Below, in pieces: positions 1 through 8,728 of a stretch of DNA of 64,000 nucleotides. Each line of letters starts with the position of its first letter. The first letter of the stretch is position 1. The stretch is from Flavobacterium sp. BFFFF2 (GTDB lineage Bacteria > Bacteroidota > Bacteroidia > Flavobacteriales > Flavobacteriaceae), in contig NKJD01000007.1 in assembly GCA_002256385.1 (NCBI GenBank), positions 30,788 to 94,787 of the forward strand. Reading direction: 5' to 3'. Under the pieces are notes generated by a model. The model did not search any database. It was not told where the DNA came from and worked only from the letters and a program-made list of their open reading frames with translations. The translations under genes and the position numbers were made by a program.

Positions 1-136
1 AAATGAAGTGGATGCGGAAAATTGTACGGTCCAATTGCATTTTCATGGCGAATTTAATGCCATGATGGCCATGATGGTAAAAGGTCCTATCTCTAATTTT
101 ATTCAAACTTTGGCCTCAAACATGACGCAGCTGTAG
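1..136 (+). CDS. C-terminus of a START-like (SRPBCC) protein, truncated by the window edge
   Basis: An open frame enters from the left edge (first full codon at base 2) and stops at TAG 134-136, giving about 44 residues. The visible end contains a FHGEFNAMMAMMVKGP stretch followed by an amphipathic helix. This resembles the final strand and long C-terminal helix of Bacteroidota SRPBCC/START-like proteins, which bind hydrophobic ligands in a helix-grip fold. The assignment rests on a short stretch only, so another small alpha-beta protein is possible. A promoter-like sequence follows it, so it is probably not co-transcribed with tpx. Confidence 0.4.
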   Translation, partial: NEVDAENCTVQLHFHGEFNAMMAMMVKGPISNFIQTLASNMTQL

Positions 137-172
137 TCACATTTATTATATCAAGAATTGCATTGAATTTAC

Positions 173-203
173 TTGCTGTCATTCAACAGAAATTGTATTT
201 TTG
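173..203 (+). promoter_or_regulatory. putative Bacteroidota-type promoter of tpx
   Basis: TTG at 173-175 and TATTTTTG at 196-203 fit the Bacteroidota -33 TTG / -7 TAnnTTTG pattern with a 20-base spacer. Transcription would begin near 209, about 15 bases before the ATG at 224. This placement argues against any tpx start upstream of 224. Confidence 0.45.
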
Positions 204-223
204 AGCTCAAATTTAAATATGCT

Positions 224-724
224 ATGGCTACTGTAACTTTAGGAGGAAATCCTGTTCACACATTGGGCGAATTGCCAACGATTGGAAGTGAACTTCCCAA
301 TTTTGAATTGACTGCAACTGATTTATCTGTCAAAACGAACGCAGATTTTAAAGGGCAGCGGCTTATTTTGTCTATTTTCCCAAGTATTGACACCCCAACA
401 TGTGCCACTTCGGTACGCGCTTTTAATGCAAAAGCAGCCCAATTGCCAAATACCAAAGTGCTCTGTATTTCAAAAGATTTGCCTTTTGCTCAAAAAAGAT
501 TTTGTGGCGCTGAAGGTTTAGACAATGTAATTTGTTTAGCAGATTTTAAAAATGCAGATTTTGGCACCCAATTTGGACTCACTTTTACAGATGGCCCATT
601 AACTGGATTGCTATCGAGAGCCGTCATTGTTGCCGATGAAAATGGCCGCATTTGCTATGAAGAACAAGTAGCAGAAATTGCTCATGAACCCAATTATGAA
701 GCCGCTTTAGCTTCGCTGGCATGA
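224..724 (+). CDS. tpx: thiol peroxidase, Tpx family (atypical 2-Cys peroxiredoxin)
   Basis: Reduces hydrogen peroxide and organic hydroperoxides using thioredoxin; in Gram-negative bacteria often periplasmic, but no signal peptide is seen here. From the ATG at 224 the protein has 166 residues, the usual Tpx length. It starts with the family N-terminus (GNPVHTLGELP). The peroxidatic cysteine lies in TPTCATSVRAF at C60 and the resolving cysteine at C94, matching the C61/C95 spacing of E. coli Tpx. An in-frame ATG at 173 would add 17 residues with no family counterpart and lies within the putative promoter, so 224 is chosen. The stop codon overlaps the next start (ATGA), indicating co-transcription with dgkA. 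Confidence 0.93.
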   Translation: MATVTLGGNPVHTLGELPTIGSELPNFELTATDLSVKTNADFKGQRLILSIFPSIDTPTCATSVRAFNAKAAQLPNTKVLCISKDLPFAQKRFCGAEGLDNVICLADFKNADFGTQFGLTFTDGPLTGLLSRAVIVADENGRICYEEQVAEIAHEPNYEAALASLA

Positions 725-1104
725 TTGAACAATTTGAAAAAGACCAAAGATTCATAAGCGGTCGATTTAAAAGTATTGGATTTGCACTCAAAGGTGCCTG
801 GCAACTGATGAGCACAGAACACAGTGTTATGGTTCAAAGTACGCTGGGATTGGTGCTGGTTGCTGCTGGATTTTACCTTAATATAAGCCGGGTTGAATGG
901 ATGATGCAATGTTTTGCATTTGGTCTGGTACTCAGTGTAGAAGGGCTAAATACAGCGGTTGAAAAATTGGCCGATTTTGTACATCCAGGCTATCACGAAA
1001 AAATAGGTTTCATTAAAGACATTGCAGCTGGCGCTGTGTTTTTTGCGGCACTTACTGCTTTAACTGTGATCGCACTAATCTATTTACCTTATTTACTTCC
1101 CTAA
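721..1104 (+). CDS. dgkA: diacylglycerol/undecaprenol kinase, DgkA family
   Basis: Small integral membrane kinase that phosphorylates undecaprenol or diacylglycerol at the inner membrane. The 127-residue length and three hydrophobic segments (about residues 37-53, 60-80 and 98-124) fit the homotrimeric DgkA fold. The family signature EGLNTAVEKLAD, with catalytic and metal-binding acidic residues, lies at about residues 77-88, and an EHSVMVQ segment precedes the first helix. The start overlaps the tpx stop by four bases. In Gram-positive relatives this family recycles undecaprenol for wall and polysaccharide synthesis; whether this copy prefers undecaprenol or diacylglycerol cannot be read from the sequence. 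Confidence 0.9.
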   Translation: MIEQFEKDQRFISGRFKSIGFALKGAWQLMSTEHSVMVQSTLGLVLVAAGFYLNISRVEWMMQCFAFGLVLSVEGLNTAVEKLADFVHPGYHEKIGFIKDIAAGAVFFAALTALTVIALIYLPYLLP

Positions 1105-1112
1105 TTTTTTCT

Positions 1113-3605
1113 ATGGCGAAAAGTAACGCACCCAAAACAGCCAAAACACCTGAATCAAAAGAAGTTGTCAAAGGCATTAGCAAACAAAACAAGCTGCTGA
1201 TTGGTAGCTCTTTGGTGCTTTTTTCATTGGCTTTAATGGTCGCATTTGTCTCCTATTTTGTAACGGGACAAGCAGATCAAAGTGTGTATGACATTGTTAC
1301 AGATCGCCAAATACCCGTTGAAAATTGGATGGGGAAAATTGGGGCCTATTTGGCCCAGTTGCTCATTTATAATGGCTTTGGCATTGCCTCCTTTTTGATT
1401 GTTAAAATTTTGTTTTTAACAGGCATTTATTTTATCCTTCAACAGCCTATTCAACGGTTGAAATCCGTTTGGTTTTGGGATTTGTACGCCTTAATTATTC
1501 TATCAGTTTTATTTGGATTTTTCACCGAATCGGTTCCAGAATTGGGCGGGGTGGTTGGTTACGAAATGAATCAATTGGCCCAAGAATACATGGGAAAAAT
1601 AGGAACCATTTTGGTGATTACCCTATTTATCATTGTATTTCTCATTTTTAAAGTTCAAATATCGCCCGACGCCATTCGCAGTTTTTTTCATCAGAAAAAG
1701 AAGGAATGGAACCAGGATATTTCAGATTTGGACACCGCCCCTACTTCTGCAATGGATGCAGGCGGCTACAATTTAGAAGAATATGCTATAACTGACGAAA
1801 GCACACCGTTTCATGCCCCTGAATCACATTCTCCTTGGCCCTCGCAAGAAGAACTAAGCGATGAAGAATTAGAACCTGTTTTAATGCCCCCTGCGGCTTC
1901 CACTTTTGAAATTGATAAAGAAAAGTTGAAGCCAACCATCAATAATCCTTCTGAGATTCCGTTAAATATTCATCAGAAAACGGAACCACCCAAAATGGAA
2001 ACAGCGCACGAAGAGGCTTTTGTCATTGAACAAGCCGAAGAAGAAGCCCAGGTGGTTGAAAATCTGGCCGATCGGTTGGTGGCTGATTTTGGCGAATTTG
2101 ACCCGACCTTAGATTTATCAAACTATAAATTTCCAACGATTGATTTGCTGAAAGAATATGCCAGCGTGGGCATTACTATTAATCAGGAAGAATTGGAAGA
2201 AAATAAAAACCGCATTGTTGAAACGCTGCGGCATTATAAAATTGACATTGCCCAAATTAAAGCGACCGTTGGTCCTTCGGTTACTTTATACGAAATTGTA
2301 CCAGAAGCAGGTATTCGTATTTCAAAAATTAAAAATCTAGAAGACGATATTGCTTTGTCGCTGTCGGCATTGGGGATACGGATTATTGCGCCTATGCCTG
2401 GCAAGGGAACCATTGGTATTGAGGTGCCCAACAAGAACCCAACTATGGTACCCATGCGTTCGGTCATAGCCTCTGCCAAATTTCAGGAAGCAGAAATGGA
2501 GTTGCCGATTGCTTTAGGTAAAACCATTTCAAACGAAACGTTTGTAGTCGATTTGGCCAAAATGCCGCACTTGCTTATGGCTGGTGCAACTGGTCAAGGT
2601 AAGTCGGTAGGACTCAATGCGGTGCTCACTTCGTTGCTCTATAAAAAACACCCTGCTGAAGTGAAATTTGTTTTGGTGGATCCCAAAAAAGTGGAGTTAA
2701 CCTTATTTAATAAAATTGAACGGCATTATTTGGCCAAGTTGCCAGATACAGAAGATGCCATTATTACTGATAATTCAAAGGTAATCAACACCTTAAATTC
2801 GTTGTGTATTGAAATGGACAACCGCTACAACTTGCTGAAAGATGCAATGGTTCGGAACATTAAAGAATACAATGATAAATTTAAAGCACGTAGGTTAAAC
2901 CCTGAACTGGGACATCGTTTTTTACCTTACATTGTGTTAGTGGTCGATGAATTTGCCGATTTAATCATGACCGCCGGAAAAGAGGTGGAAACGCCCATTG
3001 CCCGTTTGGCTCAGTTGGCTCGAGCTATTGGGATTCACTTAATTATTGCTACTCAAAGACCATCTGTAAATGTCATTACAGGGATTATTAAAGCCAATTT
3101 CCCAGCGCGAATAGCTTTTCGTGTGACCTCTAAAATTGACTCCCGAACCATTTTAGACACCCAAGGAGCTGACCAATTGATCGGCCGAGGCGATTTGTTG
3201 TATACCAATGGGAATGACCTGGTGCGGGTGCAATGTGCCTTTGTGGACACACCCGAAGTGGAAAAAATAGTGTCATTTATTGGCGCGCAAAGAGCCTATC
3301 CGAGTGCTTATTTATTGCCTGAATATGTGGGAGAATCTGGCGACAATGTACCCTTAGAATTTGATGCTTCCGAACGCGATCCAATGTTTCGAGAAGCGGC
3401 AGAGGTCATCATCATTGCGCAACAAGGTTCTGCCTCATTGCTTCAACGCAAATTAAAACTAGGTTACAATCGCGCAGGTCGCCTCATAGACCAACTAGAG
3501 GCCGCAGGCATTGTTGGACCATTTGAAGGCAGTAAGGCCCGCTCTGTTAATTTTTCAGATTTGACCAGTTTAGATCATTATTTAAGCAACGAATCCAATT
3601 CATGA
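1113..3605 (+). CDS. ftsK: DNA translocase FtsK/SpoIIIE
   Basis: Septum-anchored double-stranded DNA pump that clears the chromosome terminus during division and activates XerCD recombination. The 830-residue protein shows four N-terminal membrane segments (about 28-50, 78-110, 122-138, 162-180). An acidic, Pro-rich linker of about 140 residues follows, which is short for the family. The RecA-like motor has Walker A GATGQGKS with the lysine near 497 and a Walker B VVDEFADL near 609-616. A C-terminal winged-helix gamma domain (SLLQRKLKLGYNRAGRLIDQLE) at about 765-790 would read KOPS-like polarity sequences. It begins eight bases after dgkA and overlaps lolA by four bases. Confidence 0.97.
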   Translation: MAKSNAPKTAKTPESKEVVKGISKQNKLLIGSSLVLFSLALMVAFVSYFVTGQADQSVYDIVTDRQIPVENWMGKIGAYLAQLLIYNGFGIASFLIVKILFLTGIYFILQQPIQRLKSVWFWDLYALIILSVLFGFFTESVPELGGVVGYEMNQLAQEYMGKIGTILVITLFIIVFLIFKVQISPDAIRSFFHQKKKEWNQDISDLDTAPTSAMDAGGYNLEEYAITDESTPFHAPESHSPWPSQEELSDEELEPVLMPPAASTFEIDKEKLKPTINNPSEIPLNIHQKTEPPKMETAHEEAFVIEQAEEEAQVVENLADRLVADFGEFDPTLDLSNYKFPTIDLLKEYASVGITINQEELEENKNRIVETLRHYKIDIAQIKATVGPSVTLYEIVPEAGIRISKIKNLEDDIALSLSALGIRIIAPMPGKGTIGIEVPNKNPTMVPMRSVIASAKFQEAEMELPIALGKTISNETFVVDLAKMPHLLMAGATGQGKSVGLNAVLTSLLYKKHPAEVKFVLVDPKKVELTLFNKIERHYLAKLPDTEDAIITDNSKVINTLNSLCIEMDNRYNLLKDAMVRNIKEYNDKFKARRLNPELGHRFLPYIVLVVDEFADLIMTAGKEVETPIARLAQLARAIGIHLIIATQRPSVNVITGIIKANFPARIAFRVTSKIDSRTILDTQGADQLIGRGDLLYTNGNDLVRVQCAFVDTPEVEKIVSFIGAQRAYPSAYLLPEYVGESGDNVPLEFDASERDPMFREAAEVIIIAQQGSASLLQRKLKLGYNRAGRLIDQLEAAGIVGPFEGSKARSVNFSDLTSLDHYLSNESNS

Positions 3606-4258
3606 AAAGCAACAATTCACTCTTAAAGTCCCTTTTACTCTTCTTTTTGGTTGCATTCAGCGCTTTTGGACAAAACAAAGCAACCCTTTTTCTGAATAAA
3701 GCAGCAGCTCATTTTAAAGCCCAAAAAAATTGTTCGATTCAGTTTACTTACCACATTCAAAATCTGAAAACCAATCAGGATGTTGAAAACGAAGGGAATC
3801 TGTTGATGGAAGGAAATAAATATGTCTTGAATTTCATGGGTATTACCAAACTTTTTGATGGAAAAAAAATATACGCGATCAATGCAGAAGATGAAGAGGT
3901 CGTTATTTCTACTCCGAAAAGAAATAAGCTAGACCTTGTGAATCCGCAGCAGTTGTTTGCCCAATTTTCAAATTCCTTTATTCCAAACTGGGACATTCAA
4001 CAAAAGCTTGGAAAACAAGTCATTCAGTACATTAAGTTAACCCCAAAAGACCCAACTGATGAGCGCAAAGAAGTGCTTTTAGGAATCAATGCTAAAACAT
4101 ACCAACTATATACAGTCATTGAGGTAAACCGCAAAGGAGGCCGAAATACACTCACCATTAAAACGTGGAAAAATAACTTAAACCTGCCCAAAAATCAGTT
4201 TACTTTTGTATCGAATCAGTACAAAGGATATTACATCAACCAATTGGATCGTCCTTGA
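3602..4258 (+). CDS. lolA: outer-membrane lipoprotein carrier protein LolA-like
   Basis: Periplasmic chaperone expected to carry lipoproteins from the inner-membrane LolCDE complex to the outer membrane. The 218-residue product has a cleavable signal peptide (hydrophobic core about residues 8-21, AFG-Q cleavage near 23) and no lipobox cysteine. The mature part has the half-barrel LolA pattern, including a DGKKIYAIN segment and a C-terminal NxFTF-type strand (LPKNQFTFV). LolA sequences are very divergent, so the call also relies on the typical ftsK-lolA-lptF/G order in Bacteroidota. The ATG overlaps the ftsK stop and the gene overlaps the next one by four bases, consistent with one operon. Confidence 0.85.
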   Translation: MKSNNSLLKSLLLFFLVAFSAFGQNKATLFLNKAAAHFKAQKNCSIQFTYHIQNLKTNQDVENEGNLLMEGNKYVLNFMGITKLFDGKKIYAINAEDEEVVISTPKRNKLDLVNPQQLFAQFSNSFIPNWDIQQKLGKQVIQYIKLTPKDPTDERKEVLLGINAKTYQLYTVIEVNRKGGRNTLTIKTWKNNLNLPKNQFTFVSNQYKGYYINQLDRP

Positions 4259-5721
4259 AACTAATAGACCGTTATATTCTCCGTCTTTTTTTGACCAGTT
4301 TTTTAACTGTATTTGTCATCTTGTTTTTCATTTTTGCTTTGCAAACCATTTGGTTGTTTATTGCTGAATTGGCTGGAAAAGATTTGGATGCTTTTCTGAT
4401 TCTTAAATTTTTATCAATGGCCATGCCGCGCACCATTCCATTGGTTCTTCCACTTTCGGTATTATTGGCTTCCATTATGTTATTTGGTAGTTTAGCCGAA
4501 AACTATGAATTTGCTGCTATGAAATCGTCAGGTATTTCATTGCAACGCGCCATGCGAAGCCTCATTGTTTTTATTGTTGGTTTGAGTTTAGTTACCTTTT
4601 ATTTTGCCAACAATGTCATTCCATATTCTGAATTTCAGTTTATTAACTTTAGGCGATATATAGCCAATTCAAAACCTTCCATGGCCATTGCAGCGGGTCA
4701 ATTCAGTAAGATTGGCGATAATTTCAGCATTAAAGTAGAAAAGAAAAAAGGGGAAGAAGGCACCTTTTTAGAAGACATCACCATCCATGAATGTTCGTCA
4801 AACGGATTGGGGAATTTAAAAGTAATCAAGGCAAATACAGGTGAAATTGTTTCACAGCCAATGAACAACTCGCTCAAGTTAATACTCAAAGATGGATTTT
4901 ATTATGAAGATGTAGTTAAGAACGCATATAGTTATAATAACATCACTTATCCATTTGCCAAAAGCCACTTTAAACAATATGCCATCAATATTGATTTGTC
5001 AAAATTAAACAAAGTAGATGAAAATCAATATGTTGCAGGAACCAATACGATGTTAAAATTAGATGATCTTGAATATACTTTAGATTCATTGAATGTCAAT
5101 TTGAAAAAAGATTTGATGTCACAAAATGACAATTTGTATTTGCGATCTGGCATGAATTCGAATATTTCATTTGCACAAATCAATTCAGCAGAGGTTGCGC
5201 CAAAGGCAAATGACCAAGATATGATGAGCACCCTAAATGCAACCCAGAAAACAACTACTTTGAATATCGCTCGCGGTAATATTGACAGCATGTTGTTCAC
5301 CTTAGAAAGTAATGCCGCTAATTTACTCGGAAAACTCAAAAATATTTGTGCTTTTAAAGTAGCCATACACGAAAAATTTGTCATTGCTTTTTCGTGTATA
5401 CTCATGTTTTTTTTAGGCGCCCCATTAGGTGCCATTATCCGAAAAGGTGGGCTAGGCTTACCTATTGTTTTTGCCATTCTGATTTTCATTAGCTATCACT
5501 TCATCAACACCTTTGGCAAAAGACTGGCTGAAGAAAACGGCATTGAACCGTTTATTGGCATGTGGTTAGCCACCTTCATCTTATCACCTTTAGCGGTACT
5601 GTTAACCTATAGAGCAACCAATGACATTGGGTTAATCCAATTTGATCAAATAGGTGATTTCTTTGCAAATATATTTTCTGTTCTTAAAAACTTAGCAACA
5701 AAAAAAAGTGAATCAAACTGA
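4255..5721 (+). CDS. LptF/LptG family permease (YjgP/YjgQ)
   Basis: Inner-membrane permease subunit of the ABC system that extracts lipopolysaccharide and passes it to the LptC/A/D bridge. Of 488 residues, the N-terminal 120 hold three membrane segments starting from the typical IDRYILRLFL motif, a roughly 240-residue periplasmic jellyroll follows, and three membrane segments close the protein (about 370-450). Translation starts at TTG 4255-4257, which overlaps the lolA stop (TTGA); the family N-terminus begins exactly here and no ATG alternative exists. One gene cannot tell LptF from LptG. The next gene overlaps by 14 bases. Confidence 0.92.
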   Translation: MKLIDRYILRLFLTSFLTVFVILFFIFALQTIWLFIAELAGKDLDAFLILKFLSMAMPRTIPLVLPLSVLLASIMLFGSLAENYEFAAMKSSGISLQRAMRSLIVFIVGLSLVTFYFANNVIPYSEFQFINFRRYIANSKPSMAIAAGQFSKIGDNFSIKVEKKKGEEGTFLEDITIHECSSNGLGNLKVIKANTGEIVSQPMNNSLKLILKDGFYYEDVVKNAYSYNNITYPFAKSHFKQYAINIDLSKLNKVDENQYVAGTNTMLKLDDLEYTLDSLNVNLKKDLMSQNDNLYLRSGMNSNISFAQINSAEVAPKANDQDMMSTLNATQKTTTLNIARGNIDSMLFTLESNAANLLGKLKNICAFKVAIHEKFVIAFSCILMFFLGAPLGAIIRKGGLGLPIVFAILIFISYHFINTFGKRLAEENGIEPFIGMWLATFILSPLAVLLTYRATNDIGLIQFDQIGDFFANIFSVLKNLATKKSESN

Positions 5722-6844
5722 AAAACACCCTTTTCACAGCATTGAAGAGGCCATTGAAGATATCCGTCAAGGTAAAATCATTATTGTTGTTGACGATGAA
5801 GACCGTGAAAATGAAGGTGATTTTTTGGCAGCTGCCGAAAAAGTGACCCCCGAGATGATCAATTTCATGGCAACCCATGGCAGAGGCCTCATCTGTGCCC
5901 CTCTGACCGAAAAACGATGCAAAGAGCTTGATTTAGGAGCAATGGTAGCCAATAATACCGATCACATGGAAACGGCTTTTACCGTTTCTGTTGATCTAAA
6001 AGGGCATGGTGTCACAACTGGCATTTCCGCTTCAGATCGTTCCAAAACAATCCAAGCATTAATTGATGAGGACATCCGTCCGCACCAATTGGCCCGTCCG
6101 GGTCATGTTTTCCCATTAATAGCCAAGCAAGGTGGGGTTTTGCGCAGAACTGGTCATACAGAAGCCGCCATAGATTTTGCCCGTTTGGCAGGCTTAAAAC
6201 CAGCTGGTGTGATCGTTGAAATCATGAACGAAGATGGCAGCATGGCCCGACTTCCTCAACTCATTGAAGTGGCACAAAAATTTGATTTAAAGTTGGTTTC
6301 CATTGAAGCTTTGGTCGCATACCGAATGAAACACGACAGTTTGATTGCCAAAAGAGATGATTTTCAACTACAAACCAAATATGGTAATTTTAGGTTGCGG
6401 GTTTTTGAACAAATCACCAATCACCAAATTCATTTGGCTTTAACCAAAGGAAATTGGGATGAAAAAGAGGCCGTTCTAACTCGGATCCAATCGTCACTCA
6501 CCTATTACGATGTATTAGGTGCTTTAATGGGAAATCCAAACCAAGGTCTGGATTTGTTATTTGAAAAAATGAACCAATCGGCAAGTGGTTGTATTTTATT
6601 TCTTCAACAAGAACAGCGAACCGAAGATTTTATTAGCCGCATACAACACATCAAAAAGATGCAAGAAATCGGTCAATTTGAGATTCCAAAGATAAAAATG
6701 GACCAAAAAGATTTTGGCATCGGTGCGCAAATTTTACATGACTTGGGCATTCGAAAAATGAAGTTATTGACCAACAGTCCTCAAACCAAAAGAGTAGGTA
6801 TGATTGGTTATGGCTTGGAAATTGAATCGTGCGAAGGGTATTAA
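5708..6844 (+). CDS. ribB: 3,4-dihydroxy-2-butanone 4-phosphate synthase with degenerate GTP cyclohydrolase II domain
   Basis: Cytoplasmic riboflavin biosynthesis enzyme. Residues 1-205 form an intact RibB domain that converts ribulose 5-phosphate to 3,4-dihydroxy-2-butanone 4-phosphate: the acidic DDEDRENEGD loop, GHGVTTGISASDR, and the RRTGHTEAA catalytic segment are all present. Residues 206-378 align with RibA, keeping a GAQIL.DLGIRKM.LLTN stretch. However, the zinc motif (C-LTGD...RCDCG in RibA) reads SSLTYYDVLGALMGNPN with no cysteine, and the GRGIGL loop reads QRTEDF. GTP cyclohydrolase activity is therefore unlikely, and a separate RibA is expected elsewhere. Start is GTG at 5708, 14 bases inside the preceding gene. 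Confidence 0.92.
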   Translation: MNQTEKHPFHSIEEAIEDIRQGKIIIVVDDEDRENEGDFLAAAEKVTPEMINFMATHGRGLICAPLTEKRCKELDLGAMVANNTDHMETAFTVSVDLKGHGVTTGISASDRSKTIQALIDEDIRPHQLARPGHVFPLIAKQGGVLRRTGHTEAAIDFARLAGLKPAGVIVEIMNEDGSMARLPQLIEVAQKFDLKLVSIEALVAYRMKHDSLIAKRDDFQLQTKYGNFRLRVFEQITNHQIHLALTKGNWDEKEAVLTRIQSSLTYYDVLGALMGNPNQGLDLLFEKMNQSASGCILFLQQEQRTEDFISRIQHIKKMQEIGQFEIPKIKMDQKDFGIGAQILHDLGIRKMKLLTNSPQTKRVGMIGYGLEIESCEGY

Positions 6845-6863
6845 TTAACTGATTAATATTGGA

Positions 6864-8669
6864 TTATTCACCTTGATTTGGCATTTGTTGCAAGCGAACC
6901 ATGTTTGCAAAAAAAGCTGATTTAGCTTGTAATTCGGTGAAAGTTCCTTCGGCCTCAATATTTCCCTGATTCAGCACATATATGTTGTCGGCATGTTGGA
7001 TGGTTGAAAATCGGTGTGCAATGACAATTAAAGTAACATGACCTTTCAACTGTTCTAAGTGGCTTTGTATATGCCGTTCTGTTTGGGCATCTAGTGAAGA
7101 CGTTGCTTCGTCTAAAATTAAAATTTCCTTGTTTAAATACAGTTCTCGGGCTATGGCCAATCGCTGTTTTTGCCCGCCTGATAGTACTTCGCCTTGGTCA
7201 CCTAAGGGTGTGAACTCTTTTTGGGGTTGACTTTGCATCCACTCCATTAAATCTGCTTGCGCCACTACTTCCAAAAAACGTACCTCCTCATTGTCGGTCA
7301 TCGGTAAACCCATCGTAATATTGTACTTGAAAGTATCATTAAATACGACCGTTTCTTGCGGTATTAGCCCAATTTTGGCTCGTAATGATTGTAACTGATT
7401 GAACTCAATTTGGTGTTCATCCCAATAAACACAGCCCGATTGAGGAATAAAAAGCCCCATTAATAAATTGGTAATGGTGGTTTTTCCTGAACCACTAGAA
7501 CCAACCAAGGCGGTTGTTTTGTTTTTGGGAATCCGCATTGAAATGGCATGCAAAACGGCTACTTCAGGTTGATAGGCAAACTGAATCGATTCAAAGCGAA
7601 TGGCATTTTGTAACATTGGTAAAGCAACGACCGCTTCTGATTCTCTATTTTTCTCAAAGTTCTTAAGCATCCTATCAAATTGTGAAATAGATCCCGAGAA
7701 TTTATAAACCGCCAAAACGGCCAATTGCAAAGTCATAAAACTGCCAAAAGTTCGGTAATTAAAGAGCAAAGCCGGAATCACATCCGCTAATGAACCTTGT
7801 ACAAATTGAACGTGAATAAACAAAGAAAACATGATAAAACCAATAATGACTGGTTCTCGAACCGACAATATGTAAGCCGCATTTTTCGCAATTTGCAATT
7901 CTTTATTTTTAATTTCGGCCATTTGATGTTGAATCTTTACAAGGAACGTATCCATTAAATATGTTGCTTTCAAATACTTATAAAAATTCAACAATTCACT
8001 GGTAAAGCCAGTATATGCGTTAATATGCGTCGTTAATTGAAGGGAAGCTTCTTGCGTATGACGGTTGTATTTTCTGAATAAAATTTGTGCCAAGCCACTA
8101 AATACAATTAATATTAAAGTAAATCTCCAATTAACAAGTAATGAAACACTTAAATATACACCAATAAAAATACCACTTTGAAAAATCGTCACAAAATGTA
8201 AATAAGCATAATTTATATCTTGAATGTCTTGGGTAGCAGTCGCTTGTAAGGTGCCAAAATCATGTTGAAGGTAAAAGGGAAATTGTATTCTTTTTAACCC
8301 ATCAAAATATAAAACACGTAAGTGATGCTGCAAAAAAGTATTGGTCTTTGCCCTGTACAACACATCAAAATACCTAAACAGTGCTTTAATTAAAAACACG
8401 ATCATCAGGGTAACCAATAATTTTACAAGAGAAAACCCAATATGCGCTTCAAAAACAGGGTTATGTATGTGCCAAATATAAGGTTGAGCAGCATGGTCAG
8501 TTTGCCATTGAGCCAACTGATAAAAAGGGACAAATAATGACAAGCCTACCACGTCCATCAAACTATAAAACGAACTGATTACAAGAATGATGGCTAACTT
8601 ACCTTTAAGTTGTTTCGTGAAAAACAATAAACTATGCCAAAATGGTTTATTTCTAATTCTGCTATTCAT
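6864..8669 (-). CDS. ABC transporter, fused permease and ATPase (MsbA/PglK-like)
   Basis: Half-size ABC exporter expected to act as a homodimer in the inner membrane. The 601 residues comprise a six-helix membrane domain (about 20-330) and one nucleotide-binding domain: Walker A GSSGSGKTT at 390-398, signature LSGGQKQR at 496-503, Walker B ILILDEATSSLD near 516-527, and an H-loop histidine in IAHRFST. The substrate is not evident. MsbA-like lipid A flippases and PglK-like lipid-linked glycan flippases share this architecture. Its position beside the polysaccharide locus suggests a lipid-linked glycan or lipid substrate. It converges with ribB (19-base gap) and is divergent from the PHP phosphatase (59-base gap). 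Confidence 0.88.
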   Translation of the reverse strand: MNSRIRNKPFWHSLLFFTKQLKGKLAIILVISSFYSLMDVVGLSLFVPFYQLAQWQTDHAAQPYIWHIHNPVFEAHIGFSLVKLLVTLMIVFLIKALFRYFDVLYRAKTNTFLQHHLRVLYFDGLKRIQFPFYLQHDFGTLQATATQDIQDINYAYLHFVTIFQSGIFIGVYLSVSLLVNWRFTLILIVFSGLAQILFRKYNRHTQEASLQLTTHINAYTGFTSELLNFYKYLKATYLMDTFLVKIQHQMAEIKNKELQIAKNAAYILSVREPVIIGFIMFSLFIHVQFVQGSLADVIPALLFNYRTFGSFMTLQLAVLAVYKFSGSISQFDRMLKNFEKNRESEAVVALPMLQNAIRFESIQFAYQPEVAVLHAISMRIPKNKTTALVGSSGSGKTTITNLLMGLFIPQSGCVYWDEHQIEFNQLQSLRAKIGLIPQETVVFNDTFKYNITMGLPMTDNEEVRFLEVVAQADLMEWMQSQPQKEFTPLGDQGEVLSGGQKQRLAIARELYLNKEILILDEATSSLDAQTERHIQSHLEQLKGHVTLIVIAHRFSTIQHADNIYVLNQGNIEAEGTFTELQAKSAFFANMVRLQQMPNQGE

Positions 8670-8728
8670 AATTCCATTTCATAACTGCTAATTTGGGTTT
8701 ATTGCGTTAATTTGCAAAAAAAATAAAG

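Noticed and set aside
173..223. 17-residue N-terminal extension of thiol peroxidase from the ATG at 173
   Set aside because: The extension has no family counterpart, lies in the putative promoter, and the cysteine numbering matches E. coli Tpx only from 224.
5025..5489. 154-codon antisense open frame within the LptF/LptG gene
   Set aside because: No recognisable domain and wholly overlapped by a clear conserved gene on the other strand; an antisense shadow.
6845..6863. Terminator between the convergent ribB and ABC exporter genes
   Set aside because: The ATTAAT repeats give only a weak A/T stem with no clear T-run.
8670..8728. Promoter for the PHP phosphatase or ABC exporter in their divergent gap
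   Set aside because: Only near-matches (TAATTTG types, one base short) without a spaced TTG; some promoter must exist here but I cannot place it.
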